DNA of 64,000 nt from Berberis thunbergii (Eukaryota; Streptophyta; Magnoliopsida; Ranunculales; Berberidaceae). The stretch lies in assembly GCA_003290165.1 (NCBI GenBank), contig QNQO01006215.1, positions 1 to 64,000 of the forward strand, written 5' to 3'. The notes under the pieces are model-generated. The model was not told the origin of the DNA. It saw only the letters and a list, made by a program, of their open reading frames with translations, and did not search any database. The stretch's first letter is position 1. Each line of letters starts with the position of its first letter. Both the position numbers and the translations under genes were made by a program. Below are positions 26,101-37,415 of the stretch, one piece after another.

Positions 26101-29100
26101 TATTCATTGGTTACAGACTCTTACAGACTCATTGATAAGACACATGTTACACATATTGGAATAGATATGTGTGTGTTGTGCCTTTTGTGTGCATGTATAA
26201 AGTATGCTTCTTAACCTTTATTTCCAGATAACAGTTGAAAAGACGATTCTGGAACAAACCAATAGTAGATATGAGCTTCAAGGTGAATATGTGCTACCTG
26301 GCACGCGGGACCGGCATTCTACTGGTAAAGAGAGAAGTGGTTTGTTAGAGAGGGCAATGACCGGACATCTGGGTAGTGTGATATCATCTATGGGGAGGTG
26401 GCGCATGAGATTAGAGGTTCCTCGTGCTGAGATTTCTGAGATGCTTCCACTTGCACGGCTTCTTTCTCGAAGCACAGACCCTGCTGTAAGATCTAGATCA
26501 AAGGTAGTACTTTCTCCATATCAAGGAACTGGTCACTGCTATCTCATAAGTGTTTATCTTTGTGGGTTGAGAGCGTGTTGTACTATTTTAAATGTCTGGG
26601 TAATGGTTTGTATTATTCATCAGCATTGTGGGAAGTGCAATTCTTTTAGCATTCATTATGCTCTCAAGCTCTACAAATTAGTATTCTTTTGTTCATTGAA
26701 TATTATTTATCATTGACCACAGGTGTGTATTGAAATCCTAGCACTGAGGACATTTAGTTGAAGATTTTCTATATGGTGCACTTTGTTCTACTGAAATCCA
26801 ATATAAAGCTGAATATACCCTTATGACACGTGTAATATATTCTGTTGCTCATTATGTAAACTGGATGCAAGGTTTTATTGGGTCAATGTCAATCAATAAA
26901 ATTTTCTTAAGAAGTTTCTGAACAGTGTAGTTTTGGCTGTACTTCTATGTTACTTATTTCTTAGTCCATTTAGTAATTTTTGGTCAGCTGTGGAATATTC
27001 TCCTGATTTGGCATAGCAATTTCACGTATTCAGAAATTGGGATAACATGTTATTTTCAGACTTTGGTTATCATGTTTTCCGAGGTTCAGTTACATTTTTG
27101 TGCATAAGATGATATTGGATTGAGTTGCTCCTCATTGCAAACTTGTCAGGTTGTGGGCTTCAGAACTACATTTTATATTTTCTTGCATGGGTTTGAGATC
27201 TAAGTTCTGATTTTTTCACATGATCACATATTTCCTGTTTTAATTTTCATGGTTTTTGTTTGTTACGCATGACAAAGCTGATTTTTGGCTGTTCTACCAA
27301 GTGCAGGACCTTTTTATTCGTAATCTGCAATCTGTGGGATTAAGTGCTGAAAGACTTTCAGACCTGCTTGAGGTACTTTCTTGTCCACAAGGCACTATAT
27401 GTAGTTCTCTTTCTGTGTAAAAGGGGCTAGTTTCATATGTTTTGGCTTTTGTTATCATAAAGCTAACCTGAGATGAATATTAAGAAATCATATTTCGTCA
27501 CTCTTGTGCTGCTTACAGACTCTGGTTGAGCTAATCTATAATTTTTCTGAAATTTGTCAATGTAGCTTTATGAATTCCAGGTGATACGAAGGCATCACAC
27601 TCCATTGGACGAGGTTGTTCTTGAAGATGTAAGTCTTCCAGGATTAGCCGAATTAAAGGGTCGTTGGCTTGGTTCTCTTGATGCTAGTGGTGGAGGCAAT
27701 GGAGATACAATGGTAAGTTTCTGGATATTTATAAATTTTTCTATATCATAGATCTGTCTACATCTTAACAAAGTTAGACTTTTACACGTCATCGCACCTA
27801 AATATTACATCATTTTTTAGCTATTTTTTGCCATTAGGACTCTAATTGAGTTACCTGTCACTATTTGATCTTAAGTTGATGTAGTTTCTGTTTCTTTTGT
27901 TCATTTCTACTTTTCTCTTTGAATAGTTTGTTGGAAACTGTCCATGTTTTCTTGTTTAATATTATTTATTTATTATTATTATTATTTAAGACCGTTCTTA
28001 TTTGATTTACTTTTACCTCCGAATATAGGCATCCAAAAGTCTTGCATATCATGCACTCTTTTATGATACTCTTTTCTCCATGCAAGAAAAGCCTATCTAC
28101 TACATTCAATATGAAGAAGACATTAGGTCCTATGATTTTCTTATTGAATGTATTTGCTAATTTTAGCCATCTACAATTCTAACCTTTTGAAAGGCTCGAA
28201 ATTGCTAACTAGAAAAGGAGAAAGAGCATGACGAGATTTAAGGTCCCATAACCCGTGTTGTCAAATCAGCATGACTCAAATCAGTCAAATTGGATCTTTC
28301 CCTATGCGATCCGAACCGGTTCATTGAATGCTGCTCACCAGAATTTCACAATCCAACTTCAGCAGCAGTAAGAGTTGCGATAAAGTTGTGTGTTTTGATT
28401 AGTAGCAGATGGGGAAGAAGGAGCACTAGCAGATCGGCCAGGCAGAAGAGAGAAAACAAAGTTGCATGCCTGTTGTGTGTTTTGAATAGAGAAAGCGGAT
28501 CTATCAGCTTCGTTAAAGTTTAAAACATTTTTAGGGAATTCTGCTTAATATTTGTTTTGGGCTTCAAACTTGGCCCAATTTTTAATCCTTCGTTCAACTG
28601 AGATTGGGCCTAACAAGCCAAATTAACCTTATCATATACCTGAGATTGGGCCTAAAAAGCCAAAATGTATTGGATTGTCAACCATATGAAAAAAATATTA
28701 CTGTGTATAAAGCTTATTACAAAATATTTATAAAAAAATTTCTTTTAATCAACATTTTTTCCAAGTGTATTTAGGGTTTTAGAATTTTTTGTTGTATTTT
28801 AAATCCCATCGTGAATCTAACAGTTTATCCCAATTCGATTTTTAAAATGGCCCTTACGATTTTTGGTTTGATTCACTCTTTGACAACCTTGGCCATAACA
28901 AGAGATTTTTTTTTTAATTAAAATTTTTAATTTTTAAATTTGCAAATATACATTTTTTTTTATCAGTAAAACAAGAACCAGAATTTTATGGAGCAAAACA
29001 AGAACCAATTTTTAAAAAAATCTTATTATTATTATTATTATTATTTTATCAAAACTAGAGAATTCTAATTTTAAACATGAAAGTGGAAAACAACCCTTTA

Positions 29101-32100
29101 AAACATGGATATGGTGATTATCGGTTGCAAAGGCTGATCAAGATCTCCATCACCACCCCTTAGCATCCATAAACACATGCTTTCTTCTCTTCTGATGGGC
29201 GAAGAGGAAACAAGGAAATCCACATATGGTTTTCTTTAAGGGAGGAATGTTGGCCAACTAATGGGTAAAAGCAACAAATCATTTAAATCGAACAATATGG
29301 TTGGACCAATTCGATACAAACAGACAGAATGAATCGAAAGGCTTTGATGCATTCTTCCACCTTCTTTGTTTAATTACTCTTAGTTAGAAAATCTCCAACC
29401 TTACTAATAGAGTTTGTCACTGGGTCTTGGTTAGGCAACATAGTGATATCTTGGATAGGATCAAGGTTCCCAAGTAGCAGAGGAAGAAGTTGGCCTCTGA
29501 GGGTGAGAGTATCTAACCCAAACCTCATCATTATTGCAGCAAGATCAAATCTGGGAATTTTTAGTAAAAGATCAAAAAAAAGAAAAAGAAAAAGGTCTGG
29601 GGATATACCCATCCAGAAGTTTATGTAACTATCATATATGATGGAATCATCAAAGATTTGATATTTTTGAATTCTGGTTGTAACTCGCTTGAGGCTTGGG
29701 AAACAAAGAGAAGATGTGTGCAAATGAGATATTCAATAACAAGGAGGAAAACGATTGAATAGAAGAACTCCCCAACATTTGGTGATCCTAGTGATCCTAA
29801 ACGTATCCATATCAATGGAAGGGGGTGGTTTCAATAACAAGGAGGAAAACGATTGAATATAAAAACTCCCCAGTCTATTGTTGCTGAATAAATAGTGATT
29901 TATCAAATGTAGAAGGATTCATGTTTGGAAGTAAGAAGCCCCTTTATCATCTCTCTTCAAAGAATTTCTGATGTGAAAACAAAGAGGCAAATGGATGATC
30001 TTTGCATAAGAAAAATAATGGATCCGCAGGGGTCCAAAGGGTCCAAATGAATTGGCCTGTTTGAAGAAAGCATTGTTCTTTGGACCATCTATCTCGTGTT
30101 TGATGCTGCATGGTTCGACTGTGCAAGAACTCTGAATCGTCTCAGCAAGCTCATCCTCTTCATATTCATGATCAATGATTGGCTTGCCCCGAAGTGACCC
30201 ATACAATCAAATAGATTGCTCCAAGGGCGCCATATTCTAGGAGCCCAAACTATGTGGTTGAATAAATCCTCTATCCCTTGTGGGTTCTAATTTTCATGTT
30301 GAGCTAGGACTAACTGATAATGATTAATGGATGTTTGCAATGATCCAATAATGCAAGCAGAGATGTATTCTTTCTATGAACATTAGGAAAGAAAAAGTCA
30401 TCAAAATTTCTTCGCTGGCAGTTGTGTGCATGTTTACAGATTCTGTTATTTTGCAATTGACACAGTTTATATTTAACAACTGCTCTACATGTTTCCAGGC
30501 AGATTTTGATTTTCATGGGGAGGACTGGGAATGGGGAGCTTACAAAACTCAGCGTGTTATTGCAGTTGGTGCATACAGCAATAATGATGGTCTGCGCCTT
30601 GAAAAGATATTCATCCAAAGAGACAATGCCACTCTCCATGCAGATGGGACTTTACTGGGGCCAAAATCCAACCTTCATTTTGCTGTTCTGAACTTTCCTG
30701 TTAGTCTTGTTCCAACACTGGTGCAGGTCATAGAATCTTCTGCAACTGATGCTTTACATTCATTACGACAAGTTTTGACGTCCATTAAGGGTATATTGCA
30801 TATGGAAGGGGATCTGCGAGGAAGTCTTGCAAAGCCAGAATGTGATGTGCAAGTAAGGCTGCTAGATGGTGCTGTCGGCGGTATTGATCTTAGGCGGGCT
30901 GAAATTGTAGCTTCCTTAACCTCAACCAGTCGTTTTCTCTTCAAAGCTAACTTTGAACCTGTTATCCAAAGTGGTCATGTACACATTCAAGGAAGTGTTC
31001 CTATAACTTCCATCCAAAATGCCACATTGGAGGAAGAAGATAAAGAAACGGGCAAGGAAAAAGCTCCATGGATCCCAGGATGGGCGAATGTGAGAGAACC
31101 AGTTGACGAAACTAGTGAAAAGAAGGCTTCTAGAGACAGAAATGAGGAAGGTTGGGATGTTCAGTTGGCAGAAAGCCTCAAAGGTTTAAATTGGAATTTA
31201 TTGGATGTAGGAGAAGTTAGAGTTGATGCTGACATTAAAGATGGGGGCATGATGTTGTTGACAGCCTTATCTCCTTATGCTAATTGGCTTCATGGCAATG
31301 CGGACATTATGCTCCAGGTACTAGCTCTACATAATCTCTTATATGGGATTTACTTTCCATTTTTCCTGTGTGTTATACATTTTAGATACTGAATGAGATT
31401 TACAGGATTCACACTTTCTAAGACATTAATTGTTTCAAATGAAATAGGTGAGAGGCACGGTTGAACAACCAGTTATAGATGGGAATGCATCTTTCCACAA
31501 GGCATCTGTATCATCTCCTGTACTCCGGAAGCCACTAACAAATCTTGGTGGTACAGTGCGAGTGAAATCAAATAAGTTATGCATCACTTCCTTGGAAAGC
31601 AGAGTGAGCAGAAGAGGAAAGATACTTGTAAAAGGGAACCTGCCTCTTAAAACAAGTGAAGCAACTCCTGGTGACAGAATTGATTTGAAATGTGAGGTTT
31701 TGGAAGTGCGCGCAAAGAATATTTTAAGGTATAGCCTCTTTAAGTGGTATTATTCCCTTTTCCCTCTCTCTCCTTTTCCCATTTTTTCCATGAAATCTAA
31801 TGGAATCATTTTACTTAAATTGAACCAGTGGGCAGGTTGACAGTCAGATGCAAGTAACTGGTTCTATATTGCAACCAAATATTTCTGGGATGATTAAGTT
31901 GAGCCGTGGAGAAGCATATTTACCCCATGATAAGGGTAGTGGAGCTGCTGTTGTGAATAGATTGGCATCAAATGGCTCTAACATTCTTGCCGGTGGTTAT
32001 AATAGAATGGGCGTACCGGGTTATCTGTCAAGGTTTTTTGGTTCAGAACCTGCTGCTTCACATACCAAATTTTCTCAGCCTCCAGGTACTGTGTACGTTG

Positions 32101-33750
32101 ATCTTTTGTATACCAAATGCCACTATTTGGAGTTGGGAACTTCTAGCTATAGATAAGCATACTAATGATATCATAAATAATATTCATGTAGAATTAAGTT
32201 GACTGATTATCTGTCCTAAAATTTTCTGCTCGGCAGTCTTCCCACACCATGATATCTCTATAAAACCTTTTTAAGAAAGCAGCGATGCGTTGCATTTATT
32301 GTTGCAGAGGAAGTGGTTGCGATATTGTTGTAGACCTTTGTGGGCAATCAATTTTGTGGCATTTAATGAGCTGCCAAAAGATGTTGGATGTTTATGAACA
32401 TCTAAGCTACATTTGATGATTATTTTATCTTAATTTATTACAGGTGAACAAGCTGGTGTTATACAGGAAATGGAGCAAGCAAACGGTAAGCCAATAGTTG
32501 ATGTTCGCCTCAGTGACCTGAAGCTTCTTCTTGGACCAGAGTTGAGGATAGTATATCCTTTAATTCTCAACTTTGCTGTTAGTGGAGAGCTTGAGCTAAA
32601 TGGCGTGGCTCATCCCAAATGGATAAAGCCTAAAGGAGTCTTAACATTTGATAATGGTGATGTGAATCTTGTTGCCACACAGGTAAGACTGTCTTCTCTG
32701 TTGACACTTCTTAATTTCCCCTTTTCTCTGTCAGTTGTTTTGTTGATTCTGATCATAATAACCTGTACAATTGCAGGTGAGGCTTAAACGAGAACATCTA
32801 AATGTAGCAAAATTTGAGCCTGATCTTGGATTAGATCCAACATTGGACTTAGCGTTGGTTGGATCTGAATGGCTATTGAGGATCCAAGGTCGAGCAAGTA
32901 ATTGGCAGGATAATCTGGTGGTGACCTCAACCCGCTCCGTAGAACAGGATGTCTTATCACCTACTGAGGTACTACTATAGCTCCCTTTTAACTTTGTAGT
33001 GATTAGTTATGCAGGCATCTGAGAATGTATAGAGCTTGTAAATCTACATTGTTTTGATCTCAGTTCCTTGTGTACAGGCTGCTAGAGTGTTTGAGAGTCA
33101 ACTGGCAGAATCTATCTTGGAAGGTGATGGACAGCTTGCATTCAAGAAACTTGCAACTGCAACACTTGAGACCTTAATGCCAAGAATAGAAGGGAAAGGG
33201 GAGTTTGGGCAGGCTCGGTGGAGGCTGGTGTATGCCCCCCAGATTCCTAGCTTGCTCTCACTTGATCCTACAGTGGATCGTCTCAAATCACTGGCAAATA
33301 ATATTTCTTCTGGTACTGAAGTTGAAGTCCAGCTGGGGAAGCGTCTCCAGGTAATTTTACATTTTAATAATCTTCATTTTAGTATATTTTGTATTCATCT
33401 GAAATGAAATTTTCCTTTTACGATAACTTACGAGGAAGGATCTTCCCTAGAATGATAATGTCCAAGAAATTTGGATATAGCTACTTCATATAAGAACTCA
33501 CCAACCTGGATCTAATTGATAATTTAGTACACTAGGTTTTTTTTTTTTTTTTTGTGCGATGCACACTCCACCAATGTCATTTTGTTTCTTTTGGAATTTC
33601 CAGGCTTCAATGGTTAGACAGATGAAAGACTCAGAAATGGCAACTCAGTGGACTTTAATCTATCAGCTGACAAGCCGCTTGCGGGTTCTTCTACAGTCTG
33701 CTCCATCCAAACGCCTCCTGTTTGAGTATTCTGCGACATCCCAGGATTGA
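12561..33750 (+). CDS. TIC236: TIC236, chloroplast translocon bridge protein (TamB/DUF490 family), spliced
   Basis: The product is an integral inner-envelope protein of chloroplasts whose long intermembrane-space part contacts the outer-envelope channel Toc75, linking TOC and TIC during preprotein import; rice SSG4 and Arabidopsis EMB2410 are the same family, related to bacterial TamB. I place 23 exons whose GT-AG joins keep one frame, total 6,693 nt, 2,230 residues; known relatives are about 2,150. The start is the first of two adjacent ATGs at 12561. Residues 1 to about 50 are basic and hydroxylated like a transit peptide; about 109-130 form one hydrophobic membrane segment; a charged, variable linker follows to about 560; then a long beta-rich region; the last about 380 residues are the conserved DUF490/TamB domain. 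No stops or frameshifts. Introns carry MITEs but all splice sites look canonical. Identification rests on extended remembered similarity. Confidence 0.95.
19726..20147. mobile_element. Tourist-like MITE in TIC236 intron 8
   Basis: A 422-bp element with imperfect terminal inverted repeats GAGCATCTCCAATAG and CTATTGGAGATGGTC, flanked by TAA at 19723-19725 and 20148-20150. The ends and the 3-bp duplication fit the common angiosperm 'GAGCATCTCCAA' MITE type of PIF/Harbinger. It has no coding capacity. It lies in sense-neutral intron sequence away from splice sites. Confidence 0.8.
20878..20990. mobile_element. One end of the GGGTGTGTTTGG MITE family in intron 8
   Basis: GGGTGTGTTTGGTTGCATG, preceded by TAA at 20875-20877, matches the ends of the copies at 2732, 6947 and 24091. 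No matching right end is found downstream in the intron, so this is a truncated or divergent copy. Its inner boundary is approximate. Confidence 0.5.
24091..24405. mobile_element. Tourist-like MITE in TIC236 intron 12
   Basis: A 315-bp copy of the same family as the MITEs at 2732-3055 and 6947-7270, with GGTGTGTTTGGTTGCATG at one end and the complement at the other, flanked by TAA at 24088-24090 and 24406-24408. The perfect 3-bp duplication is the best support for assigning the family to PIF/Harbinger. Confidence 0.85.
25299..27712 (+). other. TIC236: TIC236 coding exons 13-16
   Basis: Exon 13 25299-25421, exon 14 26228-26503, exon 15 27307-27372 (66 nt), exon 16 27581-27712. All are multiples of three and join between codons, giving residues about 1297-1495. 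Intron 12 before this block holds a Tourist-like MITE at 24091-24405. Exon skipping here would keep the frame, which is a property of the phases and not evidence that it occurs. Confidence 0.92.
28253..28891. mobile_element. hAT-like non-autonomous element in TIC236 intron 16
   Basis: About 639 bp with short imperfect inverted ends around GTTGTCAAA and TTTGACAAC, flanked by CCCATAAC (28245-28252) and GCCATAAC (28892-28899), 7 of 8 bases the same. The 8-bp duplication points to the hAT superfamily. There is no transposase. Its inner part contains a spurious + strand frame (28290-28523). Confidence 0.5.
30499..33750 (+). other. TIC236: TIC236 coding exons 17-23 including the TamB/DUF490 domain
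   Basis: Exon 17 30499-31317, exon 18 31448-31728, exon 19 31829-32085, exon 20 32444-32682, exon 21 32777-32968, exon 22 33078-33350, exon 23 33604-33750 with TGA at 33748-33750. Residues about 1496-2230. The stretch encoded by exons 19-23 is the most conserved part of the family, including L-S-D-L-K-L-x-L-G-P-E-L-R and [10 protein letters not shown]. Exons 18 and 19 join inside codons (phases 2 and 1). The protein ends Y-S-A-T-S-Q-D, as remembered for the family. Confidence 0.94.
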
Positions 33751-34005
33751 TCCATGGAAGAGTAGACAATACCCAGTTTGCCCATAAGCTGACTGCTCAA
33801 AATGATTGAAGGCGCCATGGTTTTTGTTCTCTTTTCCTTTTCCTTTGTTTTTGATTGGTGAAAAGTAGCTTTCAGATCACCGATCAAATGTATTATACGG
33901 GCACATCCTCCTTGTGTTTTAATAATGTAAAATTAGTAGATGTAAATAGTAGCAGTATCATTCTTTCGCTCAAAATTGGAGCAGTTTGTAAATTTTAGCA
34001 ATGTA
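33751..34005 (+). other. TIC236: TIC236 3' UTR region
   Basis: AT-rich sequence after the stop with a T-rich stretch and AATAATGTAAAA near 33922, a plausible but non-canonical plant polyadenylation signal, followed by TTGTAAATTTT further on. The cleavage site cannot be fixed. Confidence 0.4.
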
Positions 34006-34007
34006 GC

Positions 34008-34205
34008 TTGTATATACATCGGATTCCCCAGAATGCTAATTTAGCATTTTCCAGATTTCAATTTTGGGATCATAAAGAAAGCATCAAAGAGCAGGTAGGG
34101 AAGTTAAATGAGCGTGCAGCAGTGGCATTTCGTGATCTGTTCCATTCAATCAAAGCCGAGATTGGGAATGTAGGATTGAGCAAATTTGTGTACAAATTTA
34201 CATAG
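34008..34205 (+). other. Short open frame of unknown origin downstream of TIC236
   Basis: A 65-codon frame whose middle part (from about 34055) looks protein-like: charged, helical, with K-L-N-E-R-A-A-V-A-F-R-D-L. It is preceded by a TTTTCCAG acceptor-like site at about 34048-34055, so it may be an exon fragment of an unidentified gene, or an unused alternative terminal exon. I do not recognise it, and it could be chance. Confidence 0.25.
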
Positions 34206-34367
34206 GATTAGAAAGCCTTTTCAAATTTGAGATCAACCCAAAACTCATGAAGCAGTGACGATAATCTTTTTACCACAACCTCATTTTTTATTTTTATTTT
34301 TGTAAAATGAAGATAACTAAATGGCGTGTTCATGGAATATTCGTAGGTCTGATGGTTTGTAAAGTAC

Positions 34368-34483
34368 ACAACATATATTCCTCAACTCAGCGGTAGACTT
34401 GTGGCGGATGAAATTACAAGTCCAGACAACATATATTCCTCAACTGAGCAGTAGATTTGTGGCAGATGAAATTACAAGTCCAG
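34368..34483 (+). repeat. 58-bp tandem duplication with tRNA-like promoter motif (SINE-head-like)
   Basis: Two copies of a 58-bp unit (34368-34425 and 34426-34483), differing at only a few bases. The second is followed by GAGTTCGAACC (about 34484-34494), which matches the B box of tRNA-derived Pol III promoters, and each unit has an A-box-like CAG(C)GGTAGA stretch. This suggests the head of a tRNA-derived SINE with a duplicated A-box part. No clear A-rich tail was defined. Confidence 0.4.
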
Positions 34484-35400
34484 AGTTCGAACCTTGCCGT
34501 AATGCACCCGCTACAAATGGCACTATATATCATCAAAATTTCCAAGGACCTTTGAAGGGCGGGACATATTTATCCGTTGGCGGAAGAAAGCAAAACGAAG
34601 CCACTGTTTTTTCTAAGACAGGTCCCATCTGTATCACATGGAAGATACATTTTTGTATTAGGTTCAGATAAAAACTGAGATATATTTACTCTGAGATCTT
34701 CAATTATTTCTTTGAGATCCATACATCAATTTGGGATGCAAAACTCGGGTATTTGTTTTTTTGTTTTTTTGTTTTTTTCTTCCGAAAATGAAATTATAGT
34801 TAAATCAGCAACTCTGGAAAAACTGGTGTGGATATATAAGCTTTTGAACATGTAAAATATCTGATATTTTCCTGACTGTTTAATACAAATAACTGAATAA
34901 GTCATACAGTTGTTAAAAAATATAAACTGGAAATGCTTTGGAAGAAATCAGAAGCTATCTAATGGGTGAATTAAAAAGCTAAAGAAAGACAAACCACTAC
35001 TCAAAGTTCAAACTGGAGTAATTCTAGCTTGCCTGGGAGGTGTGCCTGGGTGGCTGTCTGGACGCTCCCTGGCACGCGTTCGGGACCCTCCCAAACACGT
35101 GCATGATGAAAGGCGGGATTTCATGTGCCAAAATTTTTCCCCAAATTTTCGAACCCTAACTCTTTCAAAACCAAAATTGAAACCGAAATTGGGGAAAACA
35201 TTAGAAGAATCGACAGAGCTTTCAAAAATTTGAGAGAGAAGAAGAATTGCTCAAATTTCCCCTTCCCCTTCCCCAAAGGCAAAAGAAAGTGAGAGAGCTA
35301 GAGTTTTTAGAGTTTCTCTTGCTCTTTTCTTCCCTTCCATTTCTTCTTCTTCACCCAATCTCTCTAAACTAACTGGTTTTTTCTTCTTTTCTGTTTCAAG

Positions 35401-35471
35401 CACCAAAAGTGGAGAAGGCACAACCAGCATCCAAGCCCGCCAAATTCGGCAGTGGGAAGCAAAAGAAGAAG
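35401..35471 (+). pseudogene. Captured exon fragment of 40S ribosomal protein S25
   Basis: After an acceptor-like CTGTTTCAAG, the frame reads A-P-K-V-E-K-A-Q-P-A-S-K-P-A-K-F-G-S-G-K then Q-K-K-K, the lysine-rich N-terminal part of plant RPS25, and it ends at a donor-like AAG|GTTTTG. The rest of RPS25 (the winged-helix part) is not nearby. Intron borders are kept, so it was copied from genomic DNA and not from mRNA. Confidence 0.75.
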
Positions 35472-36080
35472 GTTTTGTGTTTTCTTCTGCTAGTTCTCTT
35501 TTGTTCTTGCTGCATCCACCACAAGAAGAAGTAGCAGAGGAAGAACTCATACCCAGCTGTTTGTTAGGGTTTCTCTCCCAAAACAAAACTCACACCCCAT
35601 TATCTCCCATCTCAAAACGAGGAAAAACAAGCAAATGATCTTCTTTCTGTTCCATCAGTGCTTCCCCATAGGATCTTCTTACTTCTTCAAAGCAAGCTTG
35701 GGTCGATACAAAACAGATCATATCCCTTGTCCAGATCTGAGAAAACACAGTCAAGATCCTTCCTTTTTGCCCTATTTTGTTAACAAGGTTGGTTCATTCT
35801 CCACCCCCTCTTTTGTTGATATTTGTGGATAAACCACTGTTAATTTCATCACACAACCATTGTTTTTCATCTTCTAAGTTCAATTTGGTGATTAAAAATC
35901 AAATCTTTATCTTCTTCTCCTTCGGTTTTAGCTTGGGTCAAATTGCTTGAGTTTGATAAAAAGCAAGCAATGAAAGGGGTATTAGGGTTGGGTTGGGTTT
36001 GAATGATTGTGCTTGTGATTTTGAGGATTTTTGCTTCATCTTGTGCTTCTCCTTCTATTGTGAAGATCTTGATTTTGCAG

Positions 36081-36195
36081 GTTCTTGAACTTGCTGAGAA
36101 TGCGGTGAGAGACAACAAAAAGAACAGGTTCTGCCCAACATTCACCAGACTTTGTTGCTGAAGAAAACCGGGAAAGGGAAGGGAGACATTGAAGA
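36081..36195 (+). pseudogene. Captured exon fragment of histone H2A (H2A.X-like)
   Basis: Directly after TTTTGCAG the frame reads V-L-E-L-A-E-N-A-V-R-D-N-K-K-N-R, the alpha-helix-3 part of H2A, matching the place where intron-containing plant H2A genes resume. The next bases, in another frame, read N-I-H-Q-T-L-L-L-K-K then G-K-G-K-G-D-I-E, the H2A C-terminal tail of the H2A.X type. The middle of the histone fold is missing, so it is an internally deleted fragment. Confidence 0.75.
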
Positions 36196-36297
36196 CTATG
36201 ATTCAGAATAGATAGTGTTGAAGATTTGAAGCTTTACTATTTGCTTTGCTTAGTTGCTTACTATCAAAATTTTGCTTTGCTTACCACCTGATTCAGA

Positions 36298-36431
36298 ATT
36301 TTATAGCACCTTGCTTTGCTTAGATCTTCTTGATCTTGGTAGCTTATATAGTGACATTTGTAGTGGGTGACTACTCAAGATCTAAGCTACCAAGATCAAG
36401 AAGATCTAAGCAAAGCAAGGTGCTATAAAAT
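36298..36431. repeat. Perfect 49-bp inverted repeat (hairpin)
   Basis: Arms 36298-36346 and 36383-36431 are fully complementary, separated by a 36-base loop. A transcript from either strand would fold into an uninterrupted 49-bp stem. It lies between the H2A fragment and the truncated end of the Copia element, and its perfect pairing implies recent origin. Confidence 0.95.
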
Positions 36432-36505
36432 CAAGACAAACTAGTATAAACTGATCAAACCGCTTGTATATCTACCCAATGATCATAATGGCTTCGAGTG
36501 TATTT

Positions 36506-37269
36506 CTACCCTAGTATAAACTGATCAAACCGCTTGTACCACTTTCTTGGAGACTGCTTCAACCCGTACAAGGATTTGTTCAATTTACACACACAATCTT
36601 CTTTCTCTGCAACCTTATACCCATTTGGCTGAGTCATATAGATCTCCTCCTTTAATTCATATTGAGCTAACTCAATATCGAATTGTGCAATTAAGGCTAG
36701 CAAAATTCGAATGGAAGAGTGTTTCACAACTGGAGAAAATACTTCATCGTAGTCTATACCTTCCTTCTGAGCATAACCTTTCGCAACTACCTTGCCTTAA
36801 AGTGCACTCCATTACTAGGAGATCCTTCTTTCTTTGTGTATACCCATTTGCACCCAATAGTTTTCTTACCTTTCGGTAAGCTACACAATTCCCATGTTTC
36901 ATTCTTATGAAGAGATTACATCTCTTCGTCCATAGACTTCTTCCAATGTTCACAGTCGATACTTTGAATTGATTCTTTATAGGTAGAAGGTACTTCATCC
37001 TCAACTACTGGAAGTGCATAGGCAACACAATCACTACACCTTTGAGGTCGTTTTACATTCCTTTTTGGTCTACTTGTTGCAATTGACTCCTGAATTGGAG
37101 TCTCTGAAACGTCATCAACTGTATCTACCGCAGTCTCACTATTTGTGTCTTCATCTGCACCCACTGTGGAATCAGTAGGTACTACATCTGTAGATACAGG
37201 ACTAGCTGGAACACGTAGAGTAGCATGAATCTCCACCTGCTGCGAATTCTCTATGGTCAAACTCTCCAC
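36506..37269 (-). pseudogene. Copia integrase-RT linker and partial RT (truncated element)
   Basis: The acidic linker with the R-P-K-R-N-V-K-R-P motif is open at 36916-37269. After a stop and frameshifts, 36506-36727 gives part of RT (E-E-I-Y-M-T-Q-P-N-G-Y, S-L-Y-G-L-K-Q-S). The stretch that normally holds the first RT catalytic aspartate (x-D-V-K-T-A-F) is deleted between residues A-Q and Y-E-L-K, and the second (Y-V-D-D) is beyond the break, so RT is dead. Confidence 0.8.
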
Positions 37270-37415
37270 ATTGGTTTCAGCGTAGAAGCCTCATCAAAAG
37301 TCACATCCCTGCTAATAACAATCTTCCTGGATTCAGGAACCCACAACTTATAGCCTTTTACACCATCCACGAAACCTAAGAAAATAGCTTTCTTGGCTCG
37401 GGGATCTAACTTGCC

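Noticed and set aside
28290..28523. 77-codon + strand frame in intron 16
   Set aside because: Falls inside a hAT-like element and shows no protein character.
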